64,000 bases of DNA from Duganella sp. Root1480D1 (GCF_001427305.1 NZ_LMFZ01000007.1:274838-338837); one strand, 5' to 3'. Shown: positions 54,230 through 63,488, counted from the stretch's first letter. Numbers and translations are program-made. The notes: generated by a model from the sequence alone, not told the origin.

Positions 54230-55324
54230 ATGAAATACACTGCCACCACCCTGCTGGCCCTGGCCTGCTGCAGCGCGCACGCCCAATCTTCCGTCAAAAT
54301 CTACGGCGTGGCCGATGCCGGCATCGTGCTCGAACGCGGCGGGGCCGCCGGCAATACCAGTAATGTAAGCAGCGGCGTCGCCTCCGGCTCGCGCATTGGC
54401 TTCAAGGGCATGGAAGACCTGGGCAATGGCCTGTCGGCCAGCTTCGTCGTCGAGAGCGGCTTTGCGATGGATACCGGCGCCTCCGGCCAGGGCGGCCTGA
54501 CATTCGGCCGCCAGTCCTTCGTCTCGCTCGGCAGCCCGCTTGGCACCATCAGCGCCGGCCGCCAGTACTCGCCGTATTACAAGGCCCTGCGCGATATCGC
54601 CGATCCCTTCGCCGATGGCCTGGCAGGGCAGGCTACCAACCTGATGGTGCCTAACCGCCGCATGGACAATTCGCTGCTCTACGCCTCGCCCAAGCTGGCG
54701 GGCTTCTCGACCGAGCTGGCGTACAGCGCGGGCGAAGTGGCAGGCGACAGCACCCGTAAGCGCGCCCTGAGCGCTGCGCTGGATTACGACGCAGGTCCAT
54801 TGGCGCTGTCGGTCTCGCACTTCCGCCGCGAAAGCACCAGCGCCGGCCTGCATGCCCACAACACCCTGCTGGCAGCGCGCTACAAGTTGGGCAACTACCA
54901 GCTGCACGCGGGTTATGCCTTCAACCGCGGCATGGGCACGGTAGGCGGCGGCGGCAGCAGCACGCTGTCGAACGGTGCAGCCGGCACGACCGGCACCATT
55001 ACCAGCGCCACCAGCATCATCACCAGCGGCACCATCGGCGTTCCTGGCGCTTCCAGCCGCGACGTGGTGCTGGGCCTGTGCGCGACCTTCGGGCCGCACA
55101 GTTTTGCCGGCTCGGTGGTGCAGCATATGGACCGCAGCGCAGCCGACCAGGATGCGCGCCAATATGGCCTGGCTTATCTGTACTCGCTGTCCAAGCGCAC
55201 CGACCTGTACGCTGCCTATGGCAGCATCAACGGACAGAATGGCGCGCCTTTCACAGTCGGCAATGCCACCGACGACGGCAAGGGCAGCCGCGCTTTTAAC
55301 CTGGGGTTGCGCCATCAACTGTAA
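54230..55324 (+). CDS. Gram-negative porin, beta-proteobacterial OmpC type
   Basis: 364 residues. Signal peptide M-K-Y-T-A-T-T-L-L-A-L-A-C-C-S-A-H-A is followed by Q-S-S-V-K-I-Y-G-V-A-D-A-G, the standard first strand of beta porins, and later S-R-I-G-F-K-G-M-E-D-L-G-N-G-L and G-R-Q-S-F-V-S-L-G. The C-terminus ends L-G-L-R-H-Q-L, close to the usual aromatic-ended BAM signal but ending in Leu. Located between symporter and dctB with AGGAG upstream, it likely provides outer-membrane entry for the same substrate. Confidence 0.93.
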   Translation: MKYTATTLLALACCSAHAQSSVKIYGVADAGIVLERGGAAGNTSNVSSGVASGSRIGFKGMEDLGNGLSASFVVESGFAMDTGASGQGGLTFGRQSFVSLGSPLGTISAGRQYSPYYKALRDIADPFADGLAGQATNLMVPNRRMDNSLLYASPKLAGFSTELAYSAGEVAGDSTRKRALSAALDYDAGPLALSVSHFRRESTSAGLHAHNTLLAARYKLGNYQLHAGYAFNRGMGTVGGGGSSTLSNGAAGTTGTITSATSIITSGTIGVPGASSRDVVLGLCATFGPHSFAGSVVQHMDRSAADQDARQYGLAYLYSLSKRTDLYAAYGSINGQNGAPFTVGNATDDGKGSRAFNLGLRHQL

Positions 55325-55349
55325 GCAAGGTTTGTTATAGTTGGCTTTT

Positions 55350-57191
55350 ATGCCAATCCAGTCCGACATCACCACAAGCTCGCAGGCGCAGCCGCGCCAG
55401 GCCCAACACGTCCGTACTTTATGGGGCCTGGTGCTGCTGGCTGGCCTGGCCCTGCCCTACCTGGCGTACTGGTGGGCCGACAGCGCGACCACCGAGCGCC
55501 TGCGCGAAGCGGGAGCGCAACGGCTGGAGGTGTACGCCACCAGCCTGGAAAACCTGCTCGACAAGTACGACCTGGTGCCGCGCATGCTGGAGCTGGACAA
55601 GGATGTGGTGCGGCTGCTGGAAAATCCCGGCGACGAGGATGCGCGCAACAGCGTCAACGAATACCTGGAAGGCCTGAACAAGAAGGCCGAATCCAGCAAT
55701 ATCTACATCGTCAACCTGCAGGGCCGCACCCAGGCCGCCAGCAACTGGCGCCAGCGCGACAGCTTTATTGGCGACGACGTCAACTTCCGCCCGTATATCC
55801 GCAATGCGCTGCGCGGCCGCCCTGGCGGCTTTTACGGCGTGGGCACGACCAGCCTGGAGCCGGGCTACTTCTATGCGCACGGGATCTACAAGGATGGCCG
55901 CATGCTGGGCGTGGCGGCCATCAAGGTCAGCATCGAAAGCCAACAGCGGAGCTGGACGCAGGGCAGCGACAAGGTGGCGCTGGTGGACCCGAATGGCGTG
56001 ATCTTTCTCAGCTCGGACCCGGCCTGGAAATTCAAGGCACTGAAACCCTTGTCGGCAGGCGTGCGCGCCGAGCTGGAACAAACCCGCCAATACTTCGCGC
56101 AGGCGCTGCCGCCGCTGACGCTGAAGCACGACGAGGCGCTGGCCAACGGCAACCGCCTGCTGGTGATCCGCGACAGCAATGCCCCAGCCGCGGCCACCAC
56201 GCCGCTGATGCTGGCGCAAACCCGCTCGCTGTCGCCGCGCGACTGGACTTTCATCTACCTGTCCGACCTGAACGCAGCGCGCGGCAATGCCAGCGTGGCT
56301 TTCCTGTTTGCGCTGCTGGCGTATGGCTTCCTGGTGCTGCTGTTCCTGTACTGGCGCCAGCGCTTGCGGGCCAAGGAAGAACTGGAGCGCATGGTCGCCG
56401 AGCGTACCGCCAGCCTGGCGCGCATGACGCAGGACCTGAGCAAGGAAGTCGACGTGCGGCGCCAGGCCGAGCAACAATTGCAGATCACGCAGAACGAGCT
56501 GTTCCAGGCCGGCAAACTGGCGGTGCTGGGGCAGATGTCGGCCAGCATCACGCATGAACTGAACCAGCCGCTGACGGCGCTGCGCACCATGTCCGACAAC
56601 GCCGTGCTGCTGTTCGAGCGCGGCCGCATGGACGACGTGCGCAGCAACCTGAAGACCATTTCGCAGGTGGTGGCGCGCATGGGCACCATCACCGGCAAGC
56701 TGAAGGGCTTTGCCCGCAAGTCGAATGCGGAACTGGGGCCGGTGTCGATCCACACCTCGATCTCGAATGCCCTGGTGTTGGTGGAGCGCCGCATCCAGCT
56801 CGACAAAGTCACCTTCCAGTTGCGCATCGACCAGGCCGATATCTATGCGCTGTGCGACAGCAACCGCCTGGAGCAAGTACTGCTCAACCTGATGACCAAC
56901 GCGCTCGACTCGATGGCCGGCTGCGCGGTACGCGAGCTGGTGCTGGAAGTGAGCAGCAAGCCAGGCCGCGTGCAGATCCGCGTGGCCGACAGCGGCCCCG
57001 GCCTCAGCGACGAAGCGCGCGCGCGGCTGTTCGAACCCTTCTACACCTCCAAGCCGCAAGGCGAAGGCCTGGGGCTTGGCCTGGCCATTTCAGAACAAAT
57101 CATCCGCGATTTCGGCGGAAGCTTAAGAGCGGAACAGGCCAGTGCCGGCGCCTGCTTCGTGATCGAATTAAAAGCGGCGCAGGAGACATGA
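55350..57191 (+). CDS. dctB: DctB-like sensor histidine kinase
   Basis: 613 residues. Helices at about 24-44 and 313-335 enclose a large periplasmic sensor with the double PAS-like character of DctB (D-D-V-N-F-R-P-Y-I-R-N-A, G-Y-F-Y-A-H-G-I-Y). The kinase core has His402 in S-I-T-H-E-L-N-Q-P-L, an N-box N-L-M-T-N-A-L-D and G-L-G-L-G-L-A-I-S. It senses C4-dicarboxylate and phosphorylates DctD, whose gene overlaps its stop (ATGA). Confidence 0.92.
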   Translation: MPIQSDITTSSQAQPRQAQHVRTLWGLVLLAGLALPYLAYWWADSATTERLREAGAQRLEVYATSLENLLDKYDLVPRMLELDKDVVRLLENPGDEDARNSVNEYLEGLNKKAESSNIYIVNLQGRTQAASNWRQRDSFIGDDVNFRPYIRNALRGRPGGFYGVGTTSLEPGYFYAHGIYKDGRMLGVAAIKVSIESQQRSWTQGSDKVALVDPNGVIFLSSDPAWKFKALKPLSAGVRAELEQTRQYFAQALPPLTLKHDEALANGNRLLVIRDSNAPAAATTPLMLAQTRSLSPRDWTFIYLSDLNAARGNASVAFLFALLAYGFLVLLFLYWRQRLRAKEELERMVAERTASLARMTQDLSKEVDVRRQAEQQLQITQNELFQAGKLAVLGQMSASITHELNQPLTALRTMSDNAVLLFERGRMDDVRSNLKTISQVVARMGTITGKLKGFARKSNAELGPVSIHTSISNALVLVERRIQLDKVTFQLRIDQADIYALCDSNRLEQVLLNLMTNALDSMAGCAVRELVLEVSSKPGRVQIRVADSGPGLSDEARARLFEPFYTSKPQGEGLGLGLAISEQIIRDFGGSLRAEQASAGACFVIELKAAQET

Positions 57192-58513
57192 TGGACAATA
57201 TACAAGTGCTGCTGGTCGAAGACGACCCGACCGTGCGCGCCGGCAGCGCACAGGCGCTGGAGCTGGCAGATTTTACCGTGAGCAGCTTCGAAAGTGCCGA
57301 GCCGGTCGCCGAGCTGCTGCAGGCGAACAGCGCGGCCGTGCTGGTGAGCGACGTGCGCCTGCCCGGCATGAGCGGCCTGGAGCTGCTGGCAACGGCGCGT
57401 GCCATCGACCCGGAGCTGCCGGTGATCCTGGTCACCGGCCACGGCGACATTTCAATGGCGGTGCAGGCCATGCACGATGGCGCTTACGACTTCCTTGAGA
57501 AGCCCTATTCTTCGGAACAACTGGCCGAGGTGGTACGGCGCGCGACCGACAAACGCCGCCTGCAACTGGAAGTGCGCGCGCTGCGCCAGAAGCTCGAACA
57601 CAGCGAGGGCATCGAAGCCTGCCTGCTGGGCAACACGCCCGCCATGCGCGCCCTGCGCCAGGTGATCCTCGACGTGGCCGGCCAGCCGGCCGATGTGCTG
57701 ATTTACGGCGAAACCGGCACCGGCAAGGAACTGGTGGCGCGCTGCCTGCACCAGTTCAGCGAGCGCAGCAAGCACCACTATGTGCCGCTCAACTGCGGCG
57801 CCATTCCCGAGACCATTTTCGAGAGCGAGCTGTTCGGCCACGAGCAAGGCGCCTTCACCGGCGCCGCCAAGCGACAGGTCGGCAAAATCGAGCATGCCGA
57901 CCGCGGCACGCTGTTCCTGGATGAAGTTGAAAGCCTGCCGCTGGCAATGCAGGTCAAGTTGCTGCGCGTGCTGCAGGAGCGCTCGATCCAGCGCCTGGGC
58001 TCAAACGCGCCGGTGCCGCTGGACATACGCGTGATTGCCGCCTCGAAGGAAGACTTGAAGGAATTTTCCGACCAGGGCAAGTTCCGCAGCGACCTGTATT
58101 ACCGCCTGAACCTGATCGTGCTGCATATCCCGCCGCTGCGCGAGCGGCGCGAAGACATCCCGCTGCTGTTCGAGCACTTCATGATGGACGCGGCAGCGCG
58201 CTACAAGCGCCCCTGTCCCGTGGTGCCAGCCGCGCACATGCAGCAGTTGATGGCGCAGGACTGGCCCGGCAATGTGCGCGAGTTGCGCAATGCGGCGGAC
58301 CGCTTCGTGCTGGGCCTGTCGGCTGCGGCCGAGAGCATGGCGCCTGCCACCCTGGCAGACCAGGTCGGCGCCTTCGAACGTATGCTGATAGAACAGGCGC
58401 TGCGCGCGGCCGACGGCAACGTCGCCGCCGCCTGTACCGCGCTGGGCCTGCCGAAGCAGACCATGTACCACAAGATGCAGAAATACGCCCTGGCGGCCGA
58501 AGACTACCGCTGA
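57188..58513 (+). CDS. dctD: DctD-like sigma-54 response regulator
   Basis: 441 residues (two adjacent ATGs; the second has better spacing from AGGAG). Receiver domain with V-S-D-V-R-L-P-G-M-S-G; AAA+ sigma-54 interaction domain with Walker A G-E-T-G-T-G-K-E (near 175) and G-A-F-T-G-A (near 221); C-terminal Fis-type helix A-D-G-N-V-A-A-A-C-T-A-L-G-L-P-K-Q. The intact G-A-F-T-G-A loop means it can open sigma-54 promoters, such as the one at 52866. Confidence 0.94.
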   Translation: MMDNIQVLLVEDDPTVRAGSAQALELADFTVSSFESAEPVAELLQANSAAVLVSDVRLPGMSGLELLATARAIDPELPVILVTGHGDISMAVQAMHDGAYDFLEKPYSSEQLAEVVRRATDKRRLQLEVRALRQKLEHSEGIEACLLGNTPAMRALRQVILDVAGQPADVLIYGETGTGKELVARCLHQFSERSKHHYVPLNCGAIPETIFESELFGHEQGAFTGAAKRQVGKIEHADRGTLFLDEVESLPLAMQVKLLRVLQERSIQRLGSNAPVPLDIRVIAASKEDLKEFSDQGKFRSDLYYRLNLIVLHIPPLRERREDIPLLFEHFMMDAAARYKRPCPVVPAAHMQQLMAQDWPGNVRELRNAADRFVLGLSAAAESMAPATLADQVGAFERMLIEQALRAADGNVAAACTALGLPKQTMYHKMQKYALAAEDYR

Positions 58514-58514
58514 G

Positions 58515-59039
58515 TTATTTGACGTCCATCAGTTCAACGTCGAAGATCAGGGCCGAATTGGCAGGAATGTTCGGCATGGAGCGCGAGCCATAAGCCAGTT
58601 CCGACGGAATGATCAGGGTGCGCTTGCCACCTACTTTCATGCCGACGATGCCCTGGTCCCAGCCCTTGATCACTTTGCCGGTGCCCAGCTTGAAGTCCAG
58701 CGGTTCACCGCGTGGAATCGAGCTGTCGAACTGGCGGCCGCGCTGGTTCTTGGCCAGTGGGCGGTACAGCCAGCCGGTGTAGTGCATGAAGACAGTATTG
58801 CCGACGTTGGCTTCGGCGCCCTTGCCGATCTTGTGGTCGGTGATGATCAGTTGCTCGGCGGCTGGGCCGGGCTGGGCCGAACCCGGCACGATCGGGCCTT
58901 GCTGGGCCGACGCTGCGGCATCAGCTTGTTGCGCCACGGGAGCCGCTGGCTGCGCCTGGGCAGGTTCTTGGGTAGGCTGCTGTGCCTGCGCCAGGCCGGC
59001 GGCGCACAGGAATGCGAACAGGATCGAAGTGCGTTTCAT
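58515..59039 (-). CDS. Exported FKBP-type peptidyl-prolyl isomerase
   Basis: 174 residues. Signal peptide M-K-R-T-S-I-L-F-A-F-L-C-A-A-G-L-A-Q-A, then a Gln/Ala/Pro-rich linker to about residue 60, then the FKBP domain: V-F-M-H-Y-T-G-W-L, F-D-S-S-I-P-R-G-E-P-L-D-F-K-L-G-T-G-K-V-I-K-G-W-D, M-K-V-G-G-K-R-T-L-I-I-P and L-A-Y-G-S-R (the last residues form the proline pocket). It should catalyse proline isomerisation in the periplasm. Convergent with dctD, one base apart. Confidence 0.93.
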   Translation of the reverse strand: MKRTSILFAFLCAAGLAQAQQPTQEPAQAQPAAPVAQQADAAASAQQGPIVPGSAQPGPAAEQLIITDHKIGKGAEANVGNTVFMHYTGWLYRPLAKNQRGRQFDSSIPRGEPLDFKLGTGKVIKGWDQGIVGMKVGGKRTLIIPSELAYGSRSMPNIPANSALIFDVELMDVK

Positions 59040-59072
59040 GTATATTCGTTAAGTGGTTTTAAAGCGGCTGCC

Positions 59073-59606
59073 ATGATAACAAAACAAGCTGTGCACAAAC
59101 TGTTTTTTGCGCTCTGGCCGGACGCGGAAGTCCGCCAGGCCTTGCTGCGGCTGCAACAACCAGTACGCGGACGGCTGATTCCGCCGGAGAAACTGCACTT
59201 GACCATGGCGTTTCTCGGGCAGCAACCGGCCGAGGCCTTGCCTGTTTTGCTCGACATCCTGCATGCAACGCATGTACCGCCTTTGCAGTTGACGGTGGAT
59301 TGTTATGGCTACTTCAAACGGCCGCGAATTGCGTGGACGGGGATGCGGGAGGTGCCGGCGGGCTTGCTGGCGGTGCAGGGGGAACTGATGGCGCGGCTGG
59401 AAGCGGCTGGTTTCAGCGCTGCGACACATGGGGAGTTCAAGCCGCACGTCACGCTGGCGCGCGAGGCGAAGGAAACGCCCGCCGAATTCAGCGGGAGGCC
59501 AGTGGTGTGGAATGTGGAAGGATTGGCGCTGGTTGAGTCGGTGGCCGATGGGCGTTATCTGCCGGTCGCTAAAACCGGTAAACCAGTGTCAGACACAAGT
59601 GTCTGA
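59073..59606 (+). CDS. thpR: RNA 2',3'-cyclic phosphodiesterase (LigT/ThpR)
   Basis: 177 residues with both 2H motifs, K-L-H-L-T-M-A and K-P-H-V-T-L-A. It hydrolyses 2',3'-cyclic phosphate ends of RNA, and family members can ligate tRNA halves in vitro. The start is M-I-T-K-Q-A-V-H-K-L-F-F-A-L-W. The last residues (T-G-K-P-V-S-D-T-S-V) and the stop codon come from the family A repeat at 59571-59612, so the natural C-terminus was replaced or extended by repeat insertion. The catalytic core is unaffected. Confidence 0.9.
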   Translation: MITKQAVHKLFFALWPDAEVRQALLRLQQPVRGRLIPPEKLHLTMAFLGQQPAEALPVLLDILHATHVPPLQLTVDCYGYFKRPRIAWTGMREVPAGLLAVQGELMARLEAAGFSAATHGEFKPHVTLAREAKETPAEFSGRPVVWNVEGLALVESVADGRYLPVAKTGKPVSDTSV

Positions 59607-59612
59607 CACTTG
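59571..59612. repeat. Short family A palindromic repeat at the thpR 3' end
   Basis: AAAACCGGTAAACC is followed by AGTGTCAGACAC-AA-GTGTCTGACACT, a perfect inverted repeat (59585-59610). The stop codon of thpR lies within the right half (59604-59606). Same words as at 4130-4233 and 23473-23631. Confidence 0.85.
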
Positions 59613-59629
59613 CCTGCGGCGGCCGCGTA

Positions 59630-60469
59630 TCAGTTAACGATTTCCGCCTGCTCCGCCAGCTTGCGCAGCAAATGCCCCGCCGCCACCATGCCAAACGTCG
59701 CAGTCACCACCATCGCCGACCCAAACCCTGCGCAATTGATGCCCGTCAGCCCAGGCTTCGTCGCAGCCTTCTCATCGCCGTCAACGGTGCAAGCCTCGCC
59801 AGTCTCGGGAAACTTCAGCGGCTCCATCGAAAACACCGCATCGACCCCCAGCTTGTTCTTCGAATTCGGCGGATAGTTGTACTCGTTGCGCAAACGCCGC
59901 CGCACCTTCTTCAGCAGCGGCTCCTGCTCAGTCTTGGACAAATCACGCACCTCGATGCGCGTCGGATCAGTCTGCCCACCCGCACTGCCGATCACAATCA
60001 AAGGAATCTGCTTGCTGCGGCAATAGTGAATCAGGGCCGTCTTCGACTTGGCCGAATCGATCGCATCCACCACATAGTCGAAGCGATGCGCTCCCACCAT
60101 CTCATCCAGGTTATCCGGCGTAACGAAATCCTCCACCTGCACTACTTCGCAGAATGGATTGATCTGGGCAATGCGCTCCGCCAGCGCGGAAATCTTGGCC
60201 ATGCCAATGGTGCCGGACAGCGCCTGGATCTGGCGGTTGATATTCGACTCGGCCACATTGTCGAGGTCAATCAAGGTCAGCTTGCCGATCGCCGAGCGCG
60301 CCAGCGCCTCCACGATCCACGAGCCAACGCCGCCCACGCCAATCACGCAGACATGTGCCCCACGGAAACGCGCGAGGGCTTTTTCACCGTAAAGGCGGGC
60401 AATGCCGCCGAAACGGCGGTCAAAATCGATATCTTCCAGAACTGGATCAACTATTTGCGGGGAATTCAT
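59630..60469 (-). CDS. tcdA: tRNA threonylcarbamoyladenosine dehydratase
   Basis: 279 residues of the E1-like ThiF superfamily. N-terminus R-F-G-G-I-A-R-L-Y-G, ATP loop V-I-G-V-G-G-V-G-S-W-I-V-E-A-L-A-R-S, D-L-D-N-V-A-E-S-N-I-N-R-Q, and V-V-D-A-I-D-S are the TcdA/CsdL signatures. It cyclises t6A37 of tRNAs to ct6A using ATP. C-terminal half has the family's G-S-A-G-G-Q-T-D-P-T. Single gene, divergent from the pdxH fusion. Confidence 0.95.
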   Translation of the reverse strand: MNSPQIVDPVLEDIDFDRRFGGIARLYGEKALARFRGAHVCVIGVGGVGSWIVEALARSAIGKLTLIDLDNVAESNINRQIQALSGTIGMAKISALAERIAQINPFCEVVQVEDFVTPDNLDEMVGAHRFDYVVDAIDSAKSKTALIHYCRSKQIPLIVIGSAGGQTDPTRIEVRDLSKTEQEPLLKKVRRRLRNEYNYPPNSKNKLGVDAVFSMEPLKFPETGEACTVDGDEKAATKPGLTGINCAGFGSAMVVTATFGMVAAGHLLRKLAEQAEIVN

Positions 60470-60532
60470 CCCGTTATTTTAGCTGACCCGGGCTACAATG
60501 TTTTCTCTTGCCAAGTACACTAGACCCGCGCT

Positions 60533-61717
60533 ATGAGTAATTCCTTGATTGATACCGCCCCCGGCTACGACCAGCCGATCGCCGTCCTGAAGCACTGCCA
60601 CGACAAGATCCGCAAGCAATTGCAAACCTTGCAGAACCTGCTGAGCCACCTGCCCCAGCACGGCGCCGATGCCGCTGCCCAGCAAGCCGCGCAGGCCGTG
60701 CAGAAATACTTCAACAAAGCCGCCCACCTGCATCATGCCGACGAGGAAAACGACCTGTTCCCGCTGCTGACTGCCGCCGCGCAAGGCGACGACGCGGCAC
60801 TGCTGGCCAGGCTGGGTCCGCAAATCCTCGCGCAGCACAAGCAGATGGATCTCGACTGGGATATACTCGATTCGCAACTTGATAAGATTGCCAACGGTTC
60901 CAGCGCGGCATTGAATGTTGCCGATGTAGAGCGCTTCGTACAAGCGTACACCGCGCACATGGAAACCGAAGAGGCGCACGTCGCGCCCATGGCCAAACGG
61001 ATACTCAGTCCCGCCCAGATGACCATCCTGGGCGAGGCCATGCAGCAGCGCCGCGGCATCCTGCCTGCGGCGATTGCCGGCGGAATCGCCCTGGCAGACC
61101 TGCGCATGGATTATGGCCGCGCCAGCCTGTCGGAAGCCGACACCCTGGCCGACCCGATTGCGCAGTTTGCCAAGTGGTTCAACGAAGCCATGAAGGCGCA
61201 GGTGAACGAGCCCAACGCGATGAGCGTGGCCACGGTCGGCAGCAACGGCCGCCCGAGTTCGCGCATCGTGCTGATCAAGCAGTACGACGAGCGCGGCTTC
61301 ACCTGGTACACCAACTACCAGAGCCAGAAAGGCCAGCAGCTCGCGGAGAATCCGCACGCGGCAATCCTGTTCTTCTGGCCCGAACTCGAACGCCAGGTAA
61401 GGATCGAAGGCCGCGTCGAAAAAACCTCCGCCGAAGAGAGCGACAAGTATTTCTACAGCCGCCCGGTGAAAAGCCAACTGGGAGCGATTGCTTCGCAGCA
61501 GAGCCGGCCGATCGCCAGCCGCGCAGCAATGGAAGAGAGTTATGCCGCTGTCGAGGCAGCCAGCGGCGATCAGCCAAAACGGCCCGAGCACTGGGGCGGT
61601 TACCGCCTGGTGCCGGACCGCGTAGAGTTCTGGCAAGGGCGCGCCTCGCGTTTCCACGACAGGATAGTCTATAACTTGCAGGACGGTAGCTGGCAGAAGG
61701 AGCGCATCCAGCCCTGA
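60533..61717 (+). CDS. pdxH: Hemerythrin-like domain fused to pyridoxamine 5'-phosphate oxidase
   Basis: 394 residues in one uninterrupted frame. Residues about 1-165 are hemerythrin-like, with iron-ligand candidates [28 protein letters not shown] and A-H-M-E-T-E-E-A-H. Residues about 180-394 are a complete PdxH: D-P-I-A-Q-F-x-[38 protein letters not shown] and E-F-W-Q-G. PdxH alone is normally about 215 residues and oxidises PNP/PMP to PLP with FMN and O2. An O2- or iron-binding domain on an O2-using oxidase may store or sense oxygen; inference. Confidence 0.9.
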   Translation: MSNSLIDTAPGYDQPIAVLKHCHDKIRKQLQTLQNLLSHLPQHGADAAAQQAAQAVQKYFNKAAHLHHADEENDLFPLLTAAAQGDDAALLARLGPQILAQHKQMDLDWDILDSQLDKIANGSSAALNVADVERFVQAYTAHMETEEAHVAPMAKRILSPAQMTILGEAMQQRRGILPAAIAGGIALADLRMDYGRASLSEADTLADPIAQFAKWFNEAMKAQVNEPNAMSVATVGSNGRPSSRIVLIKQYDERGFTWYTNYQSQKGQQLAENPHAAILFFWPELERQVRIEGRVEKTSAEESDKYFYSRPVKSQLGAIASQQSRPIASRAAMEESYAAVEAASGDQPKRPEHWGGYRLVPDRVEFWQGRASRFHDRIVYNLQDGSWQKERIQP

Positions 61718-61747
61718 TCCGTCCTCTTATAGGGAAGGGGCAGGCGC

Positions 61748-62956
61748 ATGTTTGTACAAAACCGCATCAATAGCTGGATCAGCAGCATTGCCCCGCAAGT
61801 CGCCCTGCCCCTGAGGATCGAGCTGTGGAATGGCCGCAGCTTCGACTTCTCGCAAGAAGCGCCGCGCGTGACGATCCGCGTTCCCAGTCCAGCCGCGGCG
61901 CGCTACCTGCTCAAGCCATCGCTGTCCAGCCTGGGCACTGCCTATGTCGAGGGCGCCATCGAAGTGACCGGGCGCGCGGTCGACATGATCAAGGTGGTCA
62001 ATGCCCTCGCGCGCAGCTCATTGAAGGACACCAGCAGCCTGGACCGCATCGCGCGTACCTTCCACCACAACCGCAAGGGCGATGCGGAAGCGATCCGCTA
62101 CCACTACGACGTATCCAACGAGTTCTACCAGCAGTTCCTCGACCCGAACATGGTGTATTCCTGCGCCTATTTCGAAAATGGCGACGAGGACCTGGCCACC
62201 GCGCAGCTCAAGAAGATCGACCATATCCTGGCCAAGATCCAGCTCCAGCCGGGACAGACTCTGCTCGACATCGGTTGCGGCTGGGGGGCGCTGGTGATTC
62301 GCGCGGCACAGAAATACGGTGCGCGCTGCGTCGGCGTCACGCTCAGTGAAAACCAGCATGCGCTGGCTGTGGAACGCGTGCAGGCCGCCGGGCTGTCGGA
62401 CCTGGTCGAAATCCGCTTGCAGGATTACCGCGATGTTCGCGGCAGCTTCGACCGCATCACCAGCGTTGGCATGTTCGAGCACGTAGGCGTCAAACACCTT
62501 GTGGAGTACTTTGAAATTATCAACAAGCTGCTGGCCGACGATGGCTTGGCAATGAATCACGGAATCACCTCGACCGATCCGGATAACGGCGAAACGCCGT
62601 ATGGCGGCGGCGAGTTCATTGAAAAGTACGTCTTCCCGCACGGCGAACTGGCTCACATCGGGCAAGTGCTGCGCGCAATGCAGGAGGGGCAGTTAGAAGC
62701 GTATGACGTTGAAAACCTGCGCCGACATTACGCCCGCACGTGCACCATCTGGACCGAGAATTTTGAGGACCACGAAGACAAGGTGCGCGAGCTGGCAGGT
62801 GACAAGCGCTTCCGCATCTGGCATGTTTACCTCGCCGGCTGCGCCTATGCCTTCGACCAGGACTGGATCAGCCTCTATCAAATCGTCTGCGGTAAGGCGG
62901 GGCGGCATCCTTCTACCCTGCCCTGGTCACGCAGCTACATGTACCAGAAAGGATAG
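61748..62956 (+). CDS. cfa: Cyclopropane-fatty-acyl-phospholipid synthase family methyltransferase
   Basis: 402 residues. The SAM-binding loop is L-L-D-I-G-C-G-W-G-A-L, preceded by H-Y-D-V-S-N-E-F-Y and Y-S-C-A-Y-F, and followed by G-M-F-E-H-V-G, all Cfa signatures; the C-terminus has L-R-R-H-Y-A-R-T and W-x-x-Y-L-A-G-C-A-Y-A-F. It adds a methylene across double bonds of membrane phospholipid acyl chains, or a related methylation. It follows the fusion gene by 30 bases with AAGGGG upstream, so may be co-transcribed. Confidence 0.92.
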   Translation: MFVQNRINSWISSIAPQVALPLRIELWNGRSFDFSQEAPRVTIRVPSPAAARYLLKPSLSSLGTAYVEGAIEVTGRAVDMIKVVNALARSSLKDTSSLDRIARTFHHNRKGDAEAIRYHYDVSNEFYQQFLDPNMVYSCAYFENGDEDLATAQLKKIDHILAKIQLQPGQTLLDIGCGWGALVIRAAQKYGARCVGVTLSENQHALAVERVQAAGLSDLVEIRLQDYRDVRGSFDRITSVGMFEHVGVKHLVEYFEIINKLLADDGLAMNHGITSTDPDNGETPYGGGEFIEKYVFPHGELAHIGQVLRAMQEGQLEAYDVENLRRHYARTCTIWTENFEDHEDKVRELAGDKRFRIWHVYLAGCAYAFDQDWISLYQIVCGKAGRHPSTLPWSRSYMYQKG

Positions 62957-62966
62957 CCGCAAAACT

Positions 62967-63488
62967 ATGCTGCTTGCTGTCGATGTTCAGTATCGGGACG
63001 ACTGCGGATTCGCTGCAGGCGTACTCTTCCAGGATTGGCTTTCTGAACGCCCTTTGCGCACTGTCTCCGCACGGGTCGACGGCATTGGCGAGTACGTGCC
63101 TGGAGAATTCTATAAGCGCGAACTCCCTTGCATCCTCAAGCTCCTGGAGGGTGTTGATGAGCAAATCGACTGCATCGTTATCGACGGCTTCGTCTTTCTT
63201 GATGACGAAGCCAGGCCTGGCTTGGGAAAACATTTGTTCGATGCCCTGGCGGGACGATATCCCATCGTCGGCGTGGCGAAGACTTCCTTTGCAGGCATCG
63301 GCAAACAGTACGAAGTCCTGCGCGGCGACAGCAAGCGCCCGCTTTACGTCACCACGGCAGGCTACGATCTCGTTGCCGCTAAGCGACATATCGCAGCCAT
63401 GCACGGCGAACACCGCATGCCTACCGTCCTGAAATTGGTCGATCAATGCTGCCGCGGCGATGCCATGATGGCCAGCGAAGTTTCATAG
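62967..63488 (+). CDS. Short endonuclease V-like protein
   Basis: 173 residues starting M-L-L-A-V-D-V-Q-Y. Alignment with Nfi by eye places catalytic Asp6 (A-V-D-V), Tyr43 (Y-V-P-G), Glu52 (R-E-L-P), Asp73 (V-I-D-G) and Lys105 (G-V-A-K) at equivalent positions. It lacks the first roughly 35 residues of E. coli Nfi and has G-F-V where Nfi has G-H-G, so activity on deaminated bases (inosine) is uncertain. It begins ten bases after cfa, in the same direction. Confidence 0.75.
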   Translation: MLLAVDVQYRDDCGFAAGVLFQDWLSERPLRTVSARVDGIGEYVPGEFYKRELPCILKLLEGVDEQIDCIVIDGFVFLDDEARPGLGKHLFDALAGRYPIVGVAKTSFAGIGKQYEVLRGDSKRPLYVTTAGYDLVAAKRHIAAMHGEHRMPTVLKLVDQCCRGDAMMASEVS

